Below are positions 28,399-39,594 of a stretch of DNA of 64,000 nt, in pieces. Origin of the DNA: Tritrichomonas musculus (taxonomy: Eukaryota; Parabasalia; Tritrichomonadida; Tritrichomonadidae); the NCBI GenBank assembly GCA_039105265.1, contig JAPFFF010000012.1, positions 5,270,001-5,334,000 on the forward strand, given 5' to 3'. Under the pieces are notes generated by a model. The model had not been told where the DNA came from and searched no databases. It saw only the letters and a program-made list of their open reading frames with translations. The number at the start of each line of letters is the position of its first letter. Position 1 is the stretch's first letter. A program made the translations under genes and the position numbers.

Positions 28399-28737
28399 AT
28401 GAAAACAAGCAAGACATACTTCATAACAGACACATGTGAGAATCAATTTCCCATCGATTTTGTCTACTCAAAGAATCCTAAATACATCGTATTCCAATAT
28501 GCTCGCTGTACATGTAATGGATATCTAGATGGCGAAAGCGAACTACATGCATCATTCATTCAACGTGACAAATACTGTGATTCGTTAGTATGGTATGCCA
28601 ACGTGATGCCTCCAGAGGATAATAGAAAATATGAATATATTGGGAATAAACGAGACTTCAAACTATGGTGGACTGATCCACTTGGAAATGAAATTAAACC
28701 AGACACATTCAAGGTTTTTCTAAAACTAATTTATTAA
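28399..28737 (+). CDS. Small beta-rich protein at the right end of the Polinton (112 aa)
   Basis: Follows the capsid gene by 42 bp in the same direction; its stop overlaps the first two bases of the right inverted repeat. The sequence is strand-rich with several cysteines and a final W-T-D-P-L-G-N-E-I...FKVFLKLIY pattern. A minor capsid role is possible. No family is recognised. Confidence 0.65.
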   Translation: MKTSKTYFITDTCENQFPIDFVYSKNPKYIVFQYARCTCNGYLDGESELHASFIQRDKYCDSLVWYANVMPPEDNRKYEYIGNKRDFKLWWTDPLGNEIKPDTFKVFLKLIY

Positions 28738-29013
28738 ATTATCCCTTACAAAAAGATTGATATCTTCCTGTACACCATTTTTGTATCAAAATGGGCCTGA
28801 ATTTGGTCATTATTTTTGGCCGCAAACCCCCTCAAAACACCCATTTTTGGGCACTTTTTCTTAAAATATACTGTTTTCAAGTTTTGGCTCCTAGTATTGA
28901 AACATGACTCTGAAAATGAATGCTAGAAGACAGGTCTACCTTCGTATTGAAAATCGGACCCGAAAATCAAGGCCAAAATATCTTCCGGAAGCTAGCCCCA
29001 TTCTATAACTACT
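28736..29013 (-). repeat. Right terminal inverted repeat of the Polinton, 278 bp
   Basis: Reverse complement of 7030-7307; no difference noticed by eye. Ends ataactact at 29013. Confidence 0.93.
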
Positions 29014-29158
29014 GTCCACTAATTGGAAAGTGATGCGAAATGAATAAAATTTCACACCAGCATTTTCTAATCTTAATTCAAATGCTGAATTGATTACAAA
29101 ATTGACCTATCATATTGTGAAAACCAATTATTACATTTCACTTTCCAATAATTGGACA
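29013..29158. mobile_element. Short MITE entered by the Polinton
   Basis: The ends tgtccactaattggaaagtg (from 29013) and, reversed, tgtccaattattggaaagtg (to 29158) form imperfect inverted repeats around about 100 bp of unique AT-rich DNA. The Polinton target duplication tgtcca equals the first six bases of this MITE, so the Polinton inserted within its terminal bases. The left copy (7024-7029) is preceded by ta, which would fit a TA target, but the right flank (aa) does not show one. Confidence 0.6.
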
Positions 29159-31265
29159 AACTTTATAAAAATTGCTAGAGTTAATGTATGAATTTCATAT
29201 ATTTTTTCTAGATTTTATTTGAAAGAAAACAGATATTCAAAAAATTCTCTCAAAAAGAGGATTTTCAAAAATTTTGTATCCATTAAAATTCTTAAAGCTT
29301 CATCAAAAAGTTAGGAAATGGAAACTTTTTTATATGGACACAAAAGCCTAGATCCCTATCCACTTTCAATTTTATCTTTTAGGTCTCAATAAAAAGATTT
29401 CTTCTAAAGTTTTCTTTTTTAATTTTCGTTTTATTTGAGCTTGACACTTTTTCATTTTCTGAGTATCTCTGAATTTCTTGCATTCAGCTTGGGACACTTT
29501 TGAATGGATTTCTATGGTAATTTAAAAAGTTTGTCCCAAGCTAATTGAATCTAAGCTTTTGTGTCCAAACGAGTTTGTATTCAAAAAGTATCCAATGGAT
29601 ACTCATTTTTGTTCGTTATTTTTTGAGAGAATTTGAGTATCCATAATAGCCAAAATGGACACTTTAATTCAATCTTGGATACACCTTTCAATTTTCATTG
29701 ATTATTTTGAATGTATATTTCGTTTGACCAATTATATCGCTCCAAATTTACATTGAATTTTATTTTTTATTTCAAATGTTGATCTTCTTGGTCAAAATCA
29801 TTCTTAGTGAATTTGAAAAGTTTATAATTTATATTTGAGAGGTTTTTTAAAAGTTAAGAATAGTAGGTGTTTAAGACATTTATTATTGCTTTTTTTCTGA
29901 TATTAATGAGTTTATTAAAGTAAAAATAAAGTATCCAATAAAAAATTTTTTGGATACTTCCACACAAATCTTTGAATAAAATACTAAAAAAGCAGTTTTA
30001 TGTCCACAAAAAGTGGCAGCTTTTTACAAAAAGTCGAAAATGGACACTCAGTTCACTGGATACAAAAGCCTTGAATTGAATCCGACTTTATTTTAAGAAT
30101 TATATTTATCTCAATTAAACGTTCTTCATTTTTGAAAAATCATAAATATTTTTATCTCTGATAAATATTAATGTGATTTTTTATTTTTATTATACAATTT
30201 TATTATTTTATAAAAATATATAAGTATTATTAAAACATATATTACTGGATGATCCGGATATTACAATTTCTCCAAAATCTTTATTATTTTGTTATTGAAA
30301 TTATTTGATTAACAAAATAAAAACAAAAAAACGATAATAAAACTTCATTCCGTTATTGATATTTTTATCATATTTTTTTAATAATTCCGGAGAGAAAATC
30401 ACTTTAGTTTTGTATTTTTTTCTGAAAAAATAATGATAGTTTTAAAAACATAAGAAAGAATTTTTCAAAATATCTATTCAAATGAAATTACTATATAAAA
30501 TAAATGTTTATTTAATAAAATAAAAATATTTAGAATAAAATAACAATTATTATGGATTATATTATATTCCATAATTATTATTCTTATTAATAAATTCTAA
30601 TGCCTTGATTATTAAATGGTATATATCTAAAATTGTTTTTTATAAGATTTGAGAAAAGAAATTTTGAATCATTATTCAGATAAAATCTATCTACATATAT
30701 ACTGATGAAATAACTCAAATTATAAAATATATTTGTGAAACCAAATTATTTATATGCTATATAATCATGAAAAATTTATTTTATTGCATTAATAGACAAA
30801 AAATATAAATATATTTTCATATATGAAATTTAATATTACTTATATATTAAAAAGTCTTATTATAATGACAAAATAGTTAATAATATCTCGAAATTGACAA
30901 TTAAAGCACTTTTTTATGTAAAAAATAAATAAATAAAAAGCCGATAAAAAAATCATAATTATATGTATTGAATATTTATTTTTTATTTATATCATTTATT
31001 AAATAATTATTTTAAAAATAACATATTTTTTTAATTTAAAATAAATATATATGTTATTAATTAAGTATTTTTGTTTTATATTAAGAACAGTTTCTATATA
31101 TATGAATATATTTTTAAGTTCATTTTTTCAGAATTATATATTATTTTTAATTTATATATCGAATATTCAACGATAAGGTTTTTTTTTTATTTAAAAAATT
31201 GCATTAATATTATATTTATAAAATATTTTTATTAATTATTTGGAAATCTTATGGTTTTTAAGTAT
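29159..31265. other. AT-rich intergenic DNA with decayed repeats
   Basis: No gene seen. The word ggacacaaaagcctagat (29336-29353) recurs inverted at 29549-29566 and in altered form at 30058-30075, suggesting remnants of an old repeat with inverted ends. From about 30100 the sequence is extremely AT-rich with long A and T runs. Confidence 0.5.
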
Positions 31266-31530
31266 ACTTAAAATTGTTTTTTAAAAACATATTTTTTTAA
31301 ATTGTTTTCTGATATTAATTTAAATTTCAATTGATCAATCATGATTTCAGATAAATATTAATAATTATTAACGATAAACCGATATTTTTTAAAAACATAT
31401 TTATTAACGATAAACCGATACTTAAAATTGTTTTTTAAAAACATATTTTTTTAAATTGTTTTCTGATATTAATTTAAATTTCAATTGATCAATCATGATT
31501 TCAGATAAATATTAATAATTATTAATAATT
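31266..31530. repeat. 154-bp tandem duplication upstream of the transporter gene
   Basis: acttaaaattgttttttaaa and the following 100 bases, starting at 31266, recur starting at 31420. The word taacgataaaccgata occurs twice in this duplicated upstream region (about 31369 and 31403) and again inside the coding start at about 31611, so a scrap of the coding region has been copied into the promoter. Confidence 0.8.
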
Positions 31531-31561
31531 ATTAATTTTTGATTATTATTAATTAATAATA

Positions 31562-31569
31562 TCAAAATT
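31562..31569 (+). promoter_or_regulatory. Inr-like TCAAAATT before the transporter
   Basis: TCAAAATT ends 19 nt before the ATG. Trichomonas promoters centre on an initiator TCA(+1)YTW; here and at several other genes of the window TCAAWTT is found shortly before the start codon. Assignment by position and resemblance only. Confidence 0.35.
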
Positions 31570-31588
31570 ATTTAACTTTTTTAAAAAT

Positions 31589-32854
31589 ATGAAGTTCAAA
31601 AGAGAAGAAGGTAACGATAAACCGATATATTCACGTCTTGGTTCATTAAGCAATGCGGATTTTGTTTTTTGTAGCTTAAATTCAATTATTGGTACTGGGG
31701 CTTTGCGTTTAGGTAGTGCATTCAATTCAGGTATTTTATTTACGCATATTTTTAATATTTTTGTTGCATTGATAGGTTTTTATTCGATTGAACTTTATGT
31801 TTTTTCAGCTGCTTACTTCCATGAAAGTACTTTTGAGGAAATATGGTCAGCTGCCTTTTCAAGATCAACTGTACTTATTCCAGCTTTTTGTTCAATTGTT
31901 GCTGCAATTGCAAATGTTATGAGCTATTTCAGTTTTCTTCAGGATTCAGTTGTAACAATTGTATCAATGTTATTCAAATTAATGTACAAAAATCCAGAAG
32001 AAAACCTTATCAAAATTAAAAATTTCCGTTTTTTAATAGGAATTTTGATCGAAATTGTTTTTGGTATTCCAATTTGTTTATCAAATAATCTTCGTGTCGT
32101 TGTCGTTATTTCATATATTTCAGTTATATTTTTTTTGGTTATTTTAGTTTATGTTGTTGCTAGATTTTTCATAATGATATCAAAAGAAGGTTTTGATCCA
32201 GATCATCGATTCAAAACAGTTGATCTTAAAGATCATATTTCCGGTAGTATATCATCTTTAACATTCTCATATCTCTGTTATCCATTTGTCTGGCCTGGAC
32301 CTCGCCATATCAAAAATCCAAGTGTAAATAATTTATCTAAAGTATTTGCTGTTGCAATAGGTACAAGTTATGTTTTATACTCGATAATGGGGACATTCAG
32401 TTATTTATCTTTCTTTGATGCAAATTCAGGAGATATTATTTTTGAATATTATCCAAATACAACAAAAACAGATCAAATTTTATTGATATTTGGTCATATA
32501 GTTACATTTGTTTATATATTGTTAACAATACCTATTGTTATGAATTCATCTAGATATATTCTTTTAAATGCATTACATAAAAAAGATGAATTTCCAGTTG
32601 ATGTTTGGGGGCCGACAGGTATTACATTATCATTAATGTCACTTGTTTTAGCCAATGTTACAGAACAAGTATCTGATTATATCTATATCATAAGTGATTT
32701 ATTAACACTAATATTATTATTTATTTTCCCATCTATATTTTACCTGAAAGCCTTTAAAACAAAGAAGATAATACATTTTATAGGTTCAATTTTCATGTTA
32801 ATATTAGGTTGTGTAGCCATTTCCTTTATTATATATGCTGATTGTTTTGAATAA
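31589..32854 (+). CDS. Amino-acid/auxin permease-type transporter (AAAP family)
   Basis: A 421-residue membrane protein with about eleven hydrophobic helices. The first, near residues 27-47, contains FCSLNSIIGTGALRLGSAF, the unwound-helix glycine motif of amino-acid transporters of the AAAP family (NSxxGxGxL), which move neutral amino acids with H+ or Na+. The N-terminus is short and charged. Length is normal and the frame intact. Substrate cannot be told from sequence. The starting ATG is the first in frame after an AT-rich leader. Confidence 0.87.
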   Translation: MKFKREEGNDKPIYSRLGSLSNADFVFCSLNSIIGTGALRLGSAFNSGILFTHIFNIFVALIGFYSIELYVFSAAYFHESTFEEIWSAAFSRSTVLIPAFCSIVAAIANVMSYFSFLQDSVVTIVSMLFKLMYKNPEENLIKIKNFRFLIGILIEIVFGIPICLSNNLRVVVVISYISVIFFLVILVYVVARFFIMISKEGFDPDHRFKTVDLKDHISGSISSLTFSYLCYPFVWPGPRHIKNPSVNNLSKVFAVAIGTSYVLYSIMGTFSYLSFFDANSGDIIFEYYPNTTKTDQILLIFGHIVTFVYILLTIPIVMNSSRYILLNALHKKDEFPVDVWGPTGITLSLMSLVLANVTEQVSDYIYIISDLLTLILLFIFPSIFYLKAFKTKKIIHFIGSIFMLILGCVAISFIIYADCFE

Positions 32855-32883
32855 ATAAAATATCATTTTTATATCTTGTTAAT

Positions 32884-33132
32884 TTTAAGGTACAAATCCA
32901 GTACGTTATTTTTTGAATAGGAGAACGTTTATTATTTGAATAGTTGCATATCTCTGAAAAAGTTTAAATTGACTAGGTTTGTTTTTGACACTTATTTTAC
33001 AATTTAAATAAACATTATGACATGTTATATGAAATGGATGAAAATAATCGTTTTTTATTTAACATGTCATCATATTCTTTGAGAATGTCAAAAAAATTGC
33101 GGTTACTAAACGTACTGGATTTGTACCTTAAA
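32884..33132. mobile_element. 249-bp MITE with perfect 23-bp inverted ends
   Basis: Positions 32884-32906 (tttaaggtacaaatccagta plus cgt) and 33110-33132 are exact reverse complements. A second inner inverted pair (atgacatgtta near 33015, taacatgtcat near 33059) makes the whole element foldable. Ends read TTAAGG...CCTTAA, compatible with a TTAA target (piggyBac-like) or a TA target (Tc1/mariner-like). It lies between the transporter and the axonemal pseudogene and codes nothing. Confidence 0.8.
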
Positions 33133-33162
33133 TAAAAATAAAAAGCAAAAATAATAATATAT

Positions 33163-36100
33163 TTACATACAAATAAAAAAACTGACTGTTGCCAACTTTA
33201 ACAAAAGACATTCAGCAGCCGAGAAGACGTTGGAATTGGACAAAGCAGAAGCACTTCGGTTGACTTCATTATAAACGTTTTCATTCAATGACTCTTTCAC
33301 ACCAGGAAGTTGATTGAATGTTTCCGAATCCATCAGCTTCCCAAACATGAACAATTTGATGATTTGGAGGATGACAATTGTCCAACTTTCGAGACTTAAA
33401 GTGCGATAAAAAGAAACAACAACGTTCAACCTCTCAATTAGTTTAGAATTAAAAAGTTGTGATGATGTGAATGCTTCAATATCCTTCTTTTTAAATGATG
33501 TTATTTCAGGAGCGCCGTAATAATCGAGTCCAAGAAGATGCTTCGTGATTTTCTCTTTCATTATTTCAGTGAAGTCAGTTTGAGACAATAGAAATTCAGG
33601 CTTAACGGTCGCTAGTAAAGCTCCTTGTGACATTAAATAATGAATTAATTTTTGATTTTGTTTGAGTTTTTCTTTACAAGAAACGTTGTTATGATTTGAA
33701 AAAATAGGTAATTGATTTCCTTGCTTCTTTCCTGTCAAATTTGTAATTATTTCGAGAATGATTTGGCTTCCTCTTTCAATAAAATCCATTGGAAAATTTC
33801 GAATCGGATTTGTTAAAATGGACTGATTTAAAAAGTAGACAAAAAATTGGATGCAATCATCTGTAATCAATGAAGCTGACGGTTCAACATTCACGAAATC
33901 AGAAATAGATAAAAAATTTGATAAGACATCCATCGGTTTCTGTTCATTTATGATCTGAAGAGTGATCGGTTTCCCGTTGCCCGAATCGAAAGTGAAATTT
34001 TTAGATGACAAAAAATTGTATAAAGTGAAGATTGAATTGTCAGTTGTGATTGAAACAGTGAATGCAGTATTGTTTCCGTTTTTATCAACAATTAAAACGA
34101 TTGTTGAGAAACTTATAGGCTTAGATGAAACGAAAGAGACTTTGATTGGAATGCTAATTGTGTTGAAATTCATTTTCTTTCCTTTTGGAAATGAAATTTC
34201 TAGAGGAAATTGCTTTTCATTAATTGCAATTTTGGTCTCGATTTCGGTTGGAATGCATCCGATTGTGTTCTGATTGTGTTCTGATTCCAAGAGGAACAAT
34301 TGGCAATGCTAAATAATTCGTCGATGTTGAAAACATTCTTGACGATCCGATTCCAGTCATTTGAATTTGGGCGATCAAAGTCTGACCACTTTCTGTGATA
34401 ACAAACAAAGGCATCGAATATGAATAAGGAATCGGATTTTGTGGTTTGAAATGCACAAAAATTGTCGTTGAACATGCATATTCAAGCGTGTCATTATATT
34501 GATGTAATTGAAAGAACTGCGTGTCAATATCAAATCGAAATTTAATTCGTGACGATGACTCATTTCGTAGAATCAATGACTGAGTTTTCGGCCTGTTGTT
34601 TGGATTCAACGGATCATGAAGAGGAACTGGACCAAAGTCGAGTTCAAGAGTTGACAAGAACAGAGGCGTTTTAACTGCTTCGGCGGTTATAAAAGGCTAC
34701 TTCACTTGATCTTTGTTTGTAACATTTTCTAGAACAAGAGGAAGATAAAATTGAACTTTACCTGATTCATTTGCGTGGTAAATTAATTCAAAATCAGCCG
34801 TTTTTTGAGGACTTATTTCAATTTTGTATTTGAATCCAGAAAAAGTTATTGTATCGTCATTCATGATTGTCAGATTTTCTTCATTCAATTTCGATTTTGA
34901 AGCCTTCACTTGAATCTGCTGAATTTCGGTTATTGCACTCGTTGTGTATTTGATGCTGAACATTTTAATATCAGACATGTTCAGAAACAACGTTGCAGGA
35001 ATGACTCCTATGTTTCTGATTGATAATGACTTCGACGAGACTGCTCCGAGGAACAATTTTCAGAAGTCAACTGAATCGCAGCTGACCTCAGCCTGCGGAA
35101 TTTCAGCATGACCAGAAACGTTGAAAAGAATCGGATTTGATCCGCAAATTGTGACCTTGATTGGAATGTCAAACCTTCCTGGTTTTTCGCACATTACTTC
35201 GATAACGAGCTGCAGTGATGAATGCTTGTTCACTCTTCCTTTCGGAGGCGTGATTGTTAAAATGTCGGTGAAACTTGGCGTTATCGAAAAAACGCCAGCA
35301 TCGTCGCCGTTATTTATGATCTCAATGTATTCGACTGTCTTCACACCTAGCGAAATGAGGCCGTAATCAACAGCCTTCCGATTCAATGAAAACGCCGGTT
35401 TCCCAGTGTCTCCGACTAGTCTCAGTAAAAGTGAACTTCCTCCGAAAATCGAAATACTGACAACTCTTTCAGAATGCGGATTTGTATCCGGCTTGTATGT
35501 TATTTCAACCGATTCGTTTGAATTTGGCCGAATTGATCCACTTGTTTCATGGAAATAAAAAACAGAGTCCTGAACTCCTTCAATTTGATATTTAGCGATT
35601 GAATTGCTGTTATTAAAAAGCAACAAATTCTGACAACAATAATTTTGAAAGGAATCGTTTGGAAGCTTGAAATTCAAAACAGAACTGTTCATTGTCACTT
35701 CGATTGGTTTGATGTTCGCAATGACAGTGATTGAATAAGTGTGATTACCATTGATTATGTATTGAAAATTATTCGTGAATGATCCAGGACTTGATGTGTC
35801 CAAAACAATGTCAAATCCTGCCGTTTGGTTTGGCGGAATCACTTGTGACTTCGGAGTGCTGTCCTTGATCTCTTGAAACGGAACGATTTCAACTAAGATG
35901 TGCATCTGGTTGTTGTTTGTGATCTGAAACGACCGGACTTCTTTTGAGAAGACTGAAACTGTTCCGAAGTTGACAAGCTGCGAAGAAGGGATGACGTGAA
36001 GAAGCTGTGTCGGTTGGAGTGTTTTCGAGCATTCGTTGATTTCAATTCTTTTTGTCGGTTTTGGTTTGAACTTTTTCTCAATTGTGACTTTGTCGTTGAA

Positions 36101-37803
36101 AAGAGTCTTTTTTTTTCGTGTTTCGAACTCTGAAAATTTCTGAGGGAAGCTTCATCGGCTCCTTCACGCGTATCGGCGTGTTTGGAGGCTTCAGTCCTTC
36201 GTGTGGCTCGAAGCCTAGCGAAACTGGATCTTCGACTCTGTCCATGTTTTTTCTGATTTGAGTCAGAATCATCTCTTTCAAATCATTTTGCGAGTAAGGT
36301 TGGTTTGTGCTCTTCAATATTTCAACAGCTTCTTCCTTTGATTTTTCTTTGATTTTCTTCTCTTTTTCATGTTCTTCGCGCTTTTTCTCCATGTCTGTCA
36401 AATAGGAATCGAAAATCTGTCTTTTTTCGTATTTGTCAATGACTTCTTCTCTATTCAATTTATATTCGGCCTTGACGTTAACACTTGAATTGGGAAAATC
36501 CGTGATGTTTGTCATCTCTTCTTCTGGAGAAATTTCTGCCACAGACTCGCCTGAGAGGTTGATTGGTCTTGTTTGCATGCCTTGGCAAAAATCAATCGTA
36601 GTGGTTGTATTAAAAAGGCCAAGAGAATTGGGAGAGAAAATGACTTGGATATCTTTGAGCTCATTTGGAGGAATTGAACCTGATGATGGAAAAAAATGGA
36701 AATGAGCAATTTGTTTTATTTTAAACTGTATCGGTAAAACTTTGGATTCATTTTGTATTGAAAACATTTTGATCGATCGACTTTTAACTTTTTTTCGCTG
36801 GAAATCAAAATCGACAGATGATATCATCTATAACTGATTTTGATGGAGAAGATAATGTAACAGTAATATCTGTTGAACTTTTTGGCCTTAACTCCCCATT
36901 TAATGGTGAAATAGAAAAACTATTTTCATCACTGTGTGAACCATTTCCTGATGATTGTCTTTGATCGTATGTCACTGAAGAAGTTCGAAAAAAACTCTTT
37001 GGACTCAATGAAGCAGCTGAAGTTCCTGTATTATCTAATTTTTCTGATAATGGTTTATGTATTGTAAAACTTCGTTTACTAGATGATCTTTTAACAATTT
37101 GTATAACAAGATTTCGTTTTGTGCCATAAAAAAGTGGGCCAAAATCTAAGCAATCAAGATCTTTCTTTTCGAATTGCAATAAAATTGATTGATCTAGTAC
37201 TTCTGCTGTAACAAGAAGTGGCTGAATTACTTCTACATTTTTTTCGACTGAAAGAGTAATATGAAATGAATAATTTCCTGGTGCTGGTGGATTAAATGTG
37301 AAAGATGCTTCGATTTTTCCATTTGCTTTAATAACCCCAGTCTTAGGAGCAATTTCAATAAAACTGTTATCTGATTTAATTTTAAGACTTCCTTCTATTG
37401 AACCATAATTAGTAAATGAAAAATTGCGAACTTCAATAGACATGTATGACATCTTTCCGAGATTAATTTTTTATTCATCAAATTGAACATTAGGAGATGG
37501 AGGATATGCAATAATTGGAATCTGAACGCTCTCATCTGGTGAATAAACTTTTAAAAATGATTTTTCAACAATGTTTGATTTAGATTGATGCGTTATTTTT
37601 ACAGATGAAACTAATCCAGGAGGTATTTAAAAAGTTTGGCCTGATGAAAGCGTAAATATATTTGATTGTGGTAAAAAAAATCGAATTCGAATTGGTTTTT
37701 TAGAAATATTACGAACTGAAATCTCTAACGAATCTGACTCTTTTTCATTTGAATTTCGAAAAATTAATGTCTCTGGAGTAACTATGAATGCTGTTGCACT
37801 CAT
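33163..37803 (-). pseudogene. Decayed CFAP47-like axonemal ASH-domain gene
   Basis: Successive frames on the minus strand together read as one large ASH/MSP-domain protein of about 1540 residues: repeated units such as FIVTPETLIFRNSNEKES, VSPQ-like IEISPQKTADFELIYH, LNRKAVDYGLISLGVKTVEY, with a charged helix (EKKREEHEKEKKIKEKSK) in the middle. The last 60 residues (LSNSNVFSAAECLLLK) recall the calponin-homology end of CFAP47, a central-apparatus-linked flagellar protein; HYDIN or other CFAPs are alternatives. About seven breaks are visible: in-frame stops near 37628, 37473, 35058 and 34695, and frame changes near 36815, at a T run near 36109, and at an exact 11-bp tandem duplication (34261-34282). 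As the stops lie in otherwise sensible sequence, this is a pseudogene rather than an intron-bearing gene. Confidence 0.8.
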
Positions 37804-37947
37804 ATTTATAACAAAGGTTCCGTTTATTTTTATGTATAAAAATTTTTAATTCAATTTCTTATAGAATTTGAATTATTATATTGAAATAAAGGCAGCAGAC
37901 TCACTCAACTTGAATTTCAAGTATTTTAAATAAAATTAAAATAATGT
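37804..37947. other. Short AT-rich gap
   Basis: Sequence between two relics on the minus strand; nothing recognised. Confidence 0.4.
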
Positions 37948-38220
37948 CTATTTGTGGTTTTCTTCAAAATTTTCTGGCAGTTTTTTTGAAATTTCATCGA
38001 TTTCTTCTGAATGTAAGAAAATTATGATTTCTGGCAAAAAATATTCCGAAAAATCCATGTTTTTATGCTTTTCTGATACCATTTCATAAAATATGTGTTT
38101 ATCAATTGTTATCATTTGCTCTTTAATAAGAAAAAGAAGAATTTGTTTATTCGTTTTGAATATTTTGAATAAAACATGCGGTGTAAAATGGCGTTTCTGA
38201 TTTTGTCTGAGGAAGTTTGT
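37948..38220 (-). pseudogene. Fragment of the N-terminal domain of a trichomonad ankyrin protein
   Basis: The minus-strand frame reads ...HFTPHVLFKIFKTNKQILLF, then IDKHIFYEMVSEK and YFLPEIIIFLHSEE, ending in a TAG. It matches the intact N-terminal domain of the ankyrin gene at 54666 (NIFKTNKRILLILIESKIIE...YFYPEIKPFLDEAK). No start codon or ankyrin repeats accompany it, so it is a truncated relic. Confidence 0.7.
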
Positions 38221-38580
38221 TGAGTAAGATAAGAATAAGATATGCTAAAAAAGGAGTAGTAGAAATGACTTATAACGTAAAGAAGTATTATTTAATAAAG
38301 ACTGTGATGTATATAGTGCTGTTGATTATGTCTGAGAAAGTTTGTAAGGCGTGATGAGAAATAATTTTGGAAATATAAAAAGTTGTAGAAATGAGTTACA
38401 ATATGAAGAACTTTTGTTTAATAAAACGTGTGGTGTAAAATAGCGCTTCTGATTTTAGCTTAATGAAGTTTATTGAGTAAGATAAGAATAATCTTGTTGA
38501 AAAGAAGTAGTAAAAAAGAGTTATATACTAAAGAAGTATTATTTAATAAAGATTGTGATGTATATATTGCTGTTGAAAGT
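38167..38580. repeat. About 125-bp tandem repeat, 3.3 copies, alternating A/B types
   Basis: Units begin near 38168 (ataaaacatgcggtgtaaaa), 38295 (ataaagactgtgatgtatat), 38420 (ataaaacgtgtggtgtaaaa) and 38545 (ataaagattgtgatgtatat). Units 1 and 3, and 2 and 4, resemble each other best, so a 250-bp pair was duplicated. The first unit overlaps the ankyrin-family relic, so these are probably copies of part of its coding sequence. Confidence 0.75.
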
Positions 38581-38599
38581 TTGAAAGAGCTAAAGAAGG

Positions 38600-39571
38600 T
38601 TGGTAAGATCTTCTGAGGATCTTAATTTTTGATAAAGTTTCAATACACAAATTAATTTGTTAAATATCTTATTTTAATTTAAAATAAAAAAATTGTTTTT
38701 ATTTTTATCTATAAATTTTAGATATATGGAAATATTATAATCCATTTTGAATTATAAATAGTTTTAAAATAATGTGATAAATATATTTTTTTAAAAAATA
38801 TTTTTCTGATTATATTTGGCTTTTTAAGAAAATTGAAAAAAAAAGTTATAAAATTTTAATTTGAAATAAAATATTGTTATGCTTTTAATTTCAAGTTTAT
38901 ATTTATCATATTTTGATGTTTTCTCTATTCAATATCATAATTACATTTATATTTCTTTTTTAAATTGGTTTTAAAATTAAGTATAAGAGTATCATTGTTA
39001 TCCTTTAATCTCAATTTATGATCGTCAAAGATAATCAATGAAATTGTTAATTTAAACATTGATTGTATATAAAAGAAACTAATTTTTATTTGTATTTTTG
39101 ATACTTTGATGAATAAAGTATTTTTTTTCTTTCTAGATTTTGTAATCATTTTCATTGTTATAATCGAAATGGAGTTATTATGATGTATTTTACTTTTTTC
39201 TATATTTTTTAAATGAAATGAGCAAACTAGAAGAGGAAATATTTTTTTTTTTAATTTATCATTTGGGCAAGTAATATCATTTCATGTTTTATTAATAACA
39301 ATATGAAGGGAAATTTATAATATTTAATTGATTGTGATTCAATTGACTTGAAAATTAGCATTTGTAATTAAAAATATTTTTCAATTTTCTTTAAAATATA
39401 ATTATTATTCTTTAATTGCCAATCTAATGTGATTAAACATTAATAACAAAAATACTTTGAAGTAAATTATGCTATTCAATGAGCAGATAAATATTAATAT
39501 GCCCTATTTACAATCTCTTTCAAAAAATCAATTTTGCCCTAGAAAAATTAATTCAAAAACTTGATCGTATC
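38600..39571. other. AT-rich intergenic DNA, nothing recognised
   Basis: Long T and A runs with no frame resembling a protein family and no clear repeats. Confidence 0.5.
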
Positions 39572-39580
39572 TCAAAATTT
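39572..39580 (+). promoter_or_regulatory. Inr-like TCAAAATTT before the kinase-Sel1 gene
   Basis: Ends 14 nt before the ATG at 39595, which would give a very short leader, as is usual in trichomonads. Confidence 0.4.
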
Positions 39581-39594
39581 AAAAGTTCTATAAT

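Larger units (their letters stand above)
7030..29013. mobile_element. Polinton/Maverick element, apparently whole
   Basis: About 22.0 kb bounded by 278-bp near-identical inverted repeats and a 5-6 bp target duplication. Parts in order: protein-primed DNA polymerase B, integrase (opposite strand, convergent), a small basic protein, a NUMOD4-like protein, a 226-aa protein, a KilA-N protein, a tRNA-like sequence and noncoding block, a fibre-like protein, a glutamine-rich protein, a 407-aa protein, the packaging ATPase, two small proteins, the double-jelly-roll major capsid protein and a 112-aa protein. All 14 frames look open and no break is evident. Matching end repeats and open frames suggest a young insertion. 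No adenoviral-type protease was recognised. Confidence 0.93.

Noticed and set aside
28741-29013. A possible separate gene or promoter-only region after the capsid genes
   Set aside because: It is the right inverted repeat of the Polinton; no independent coding signal.
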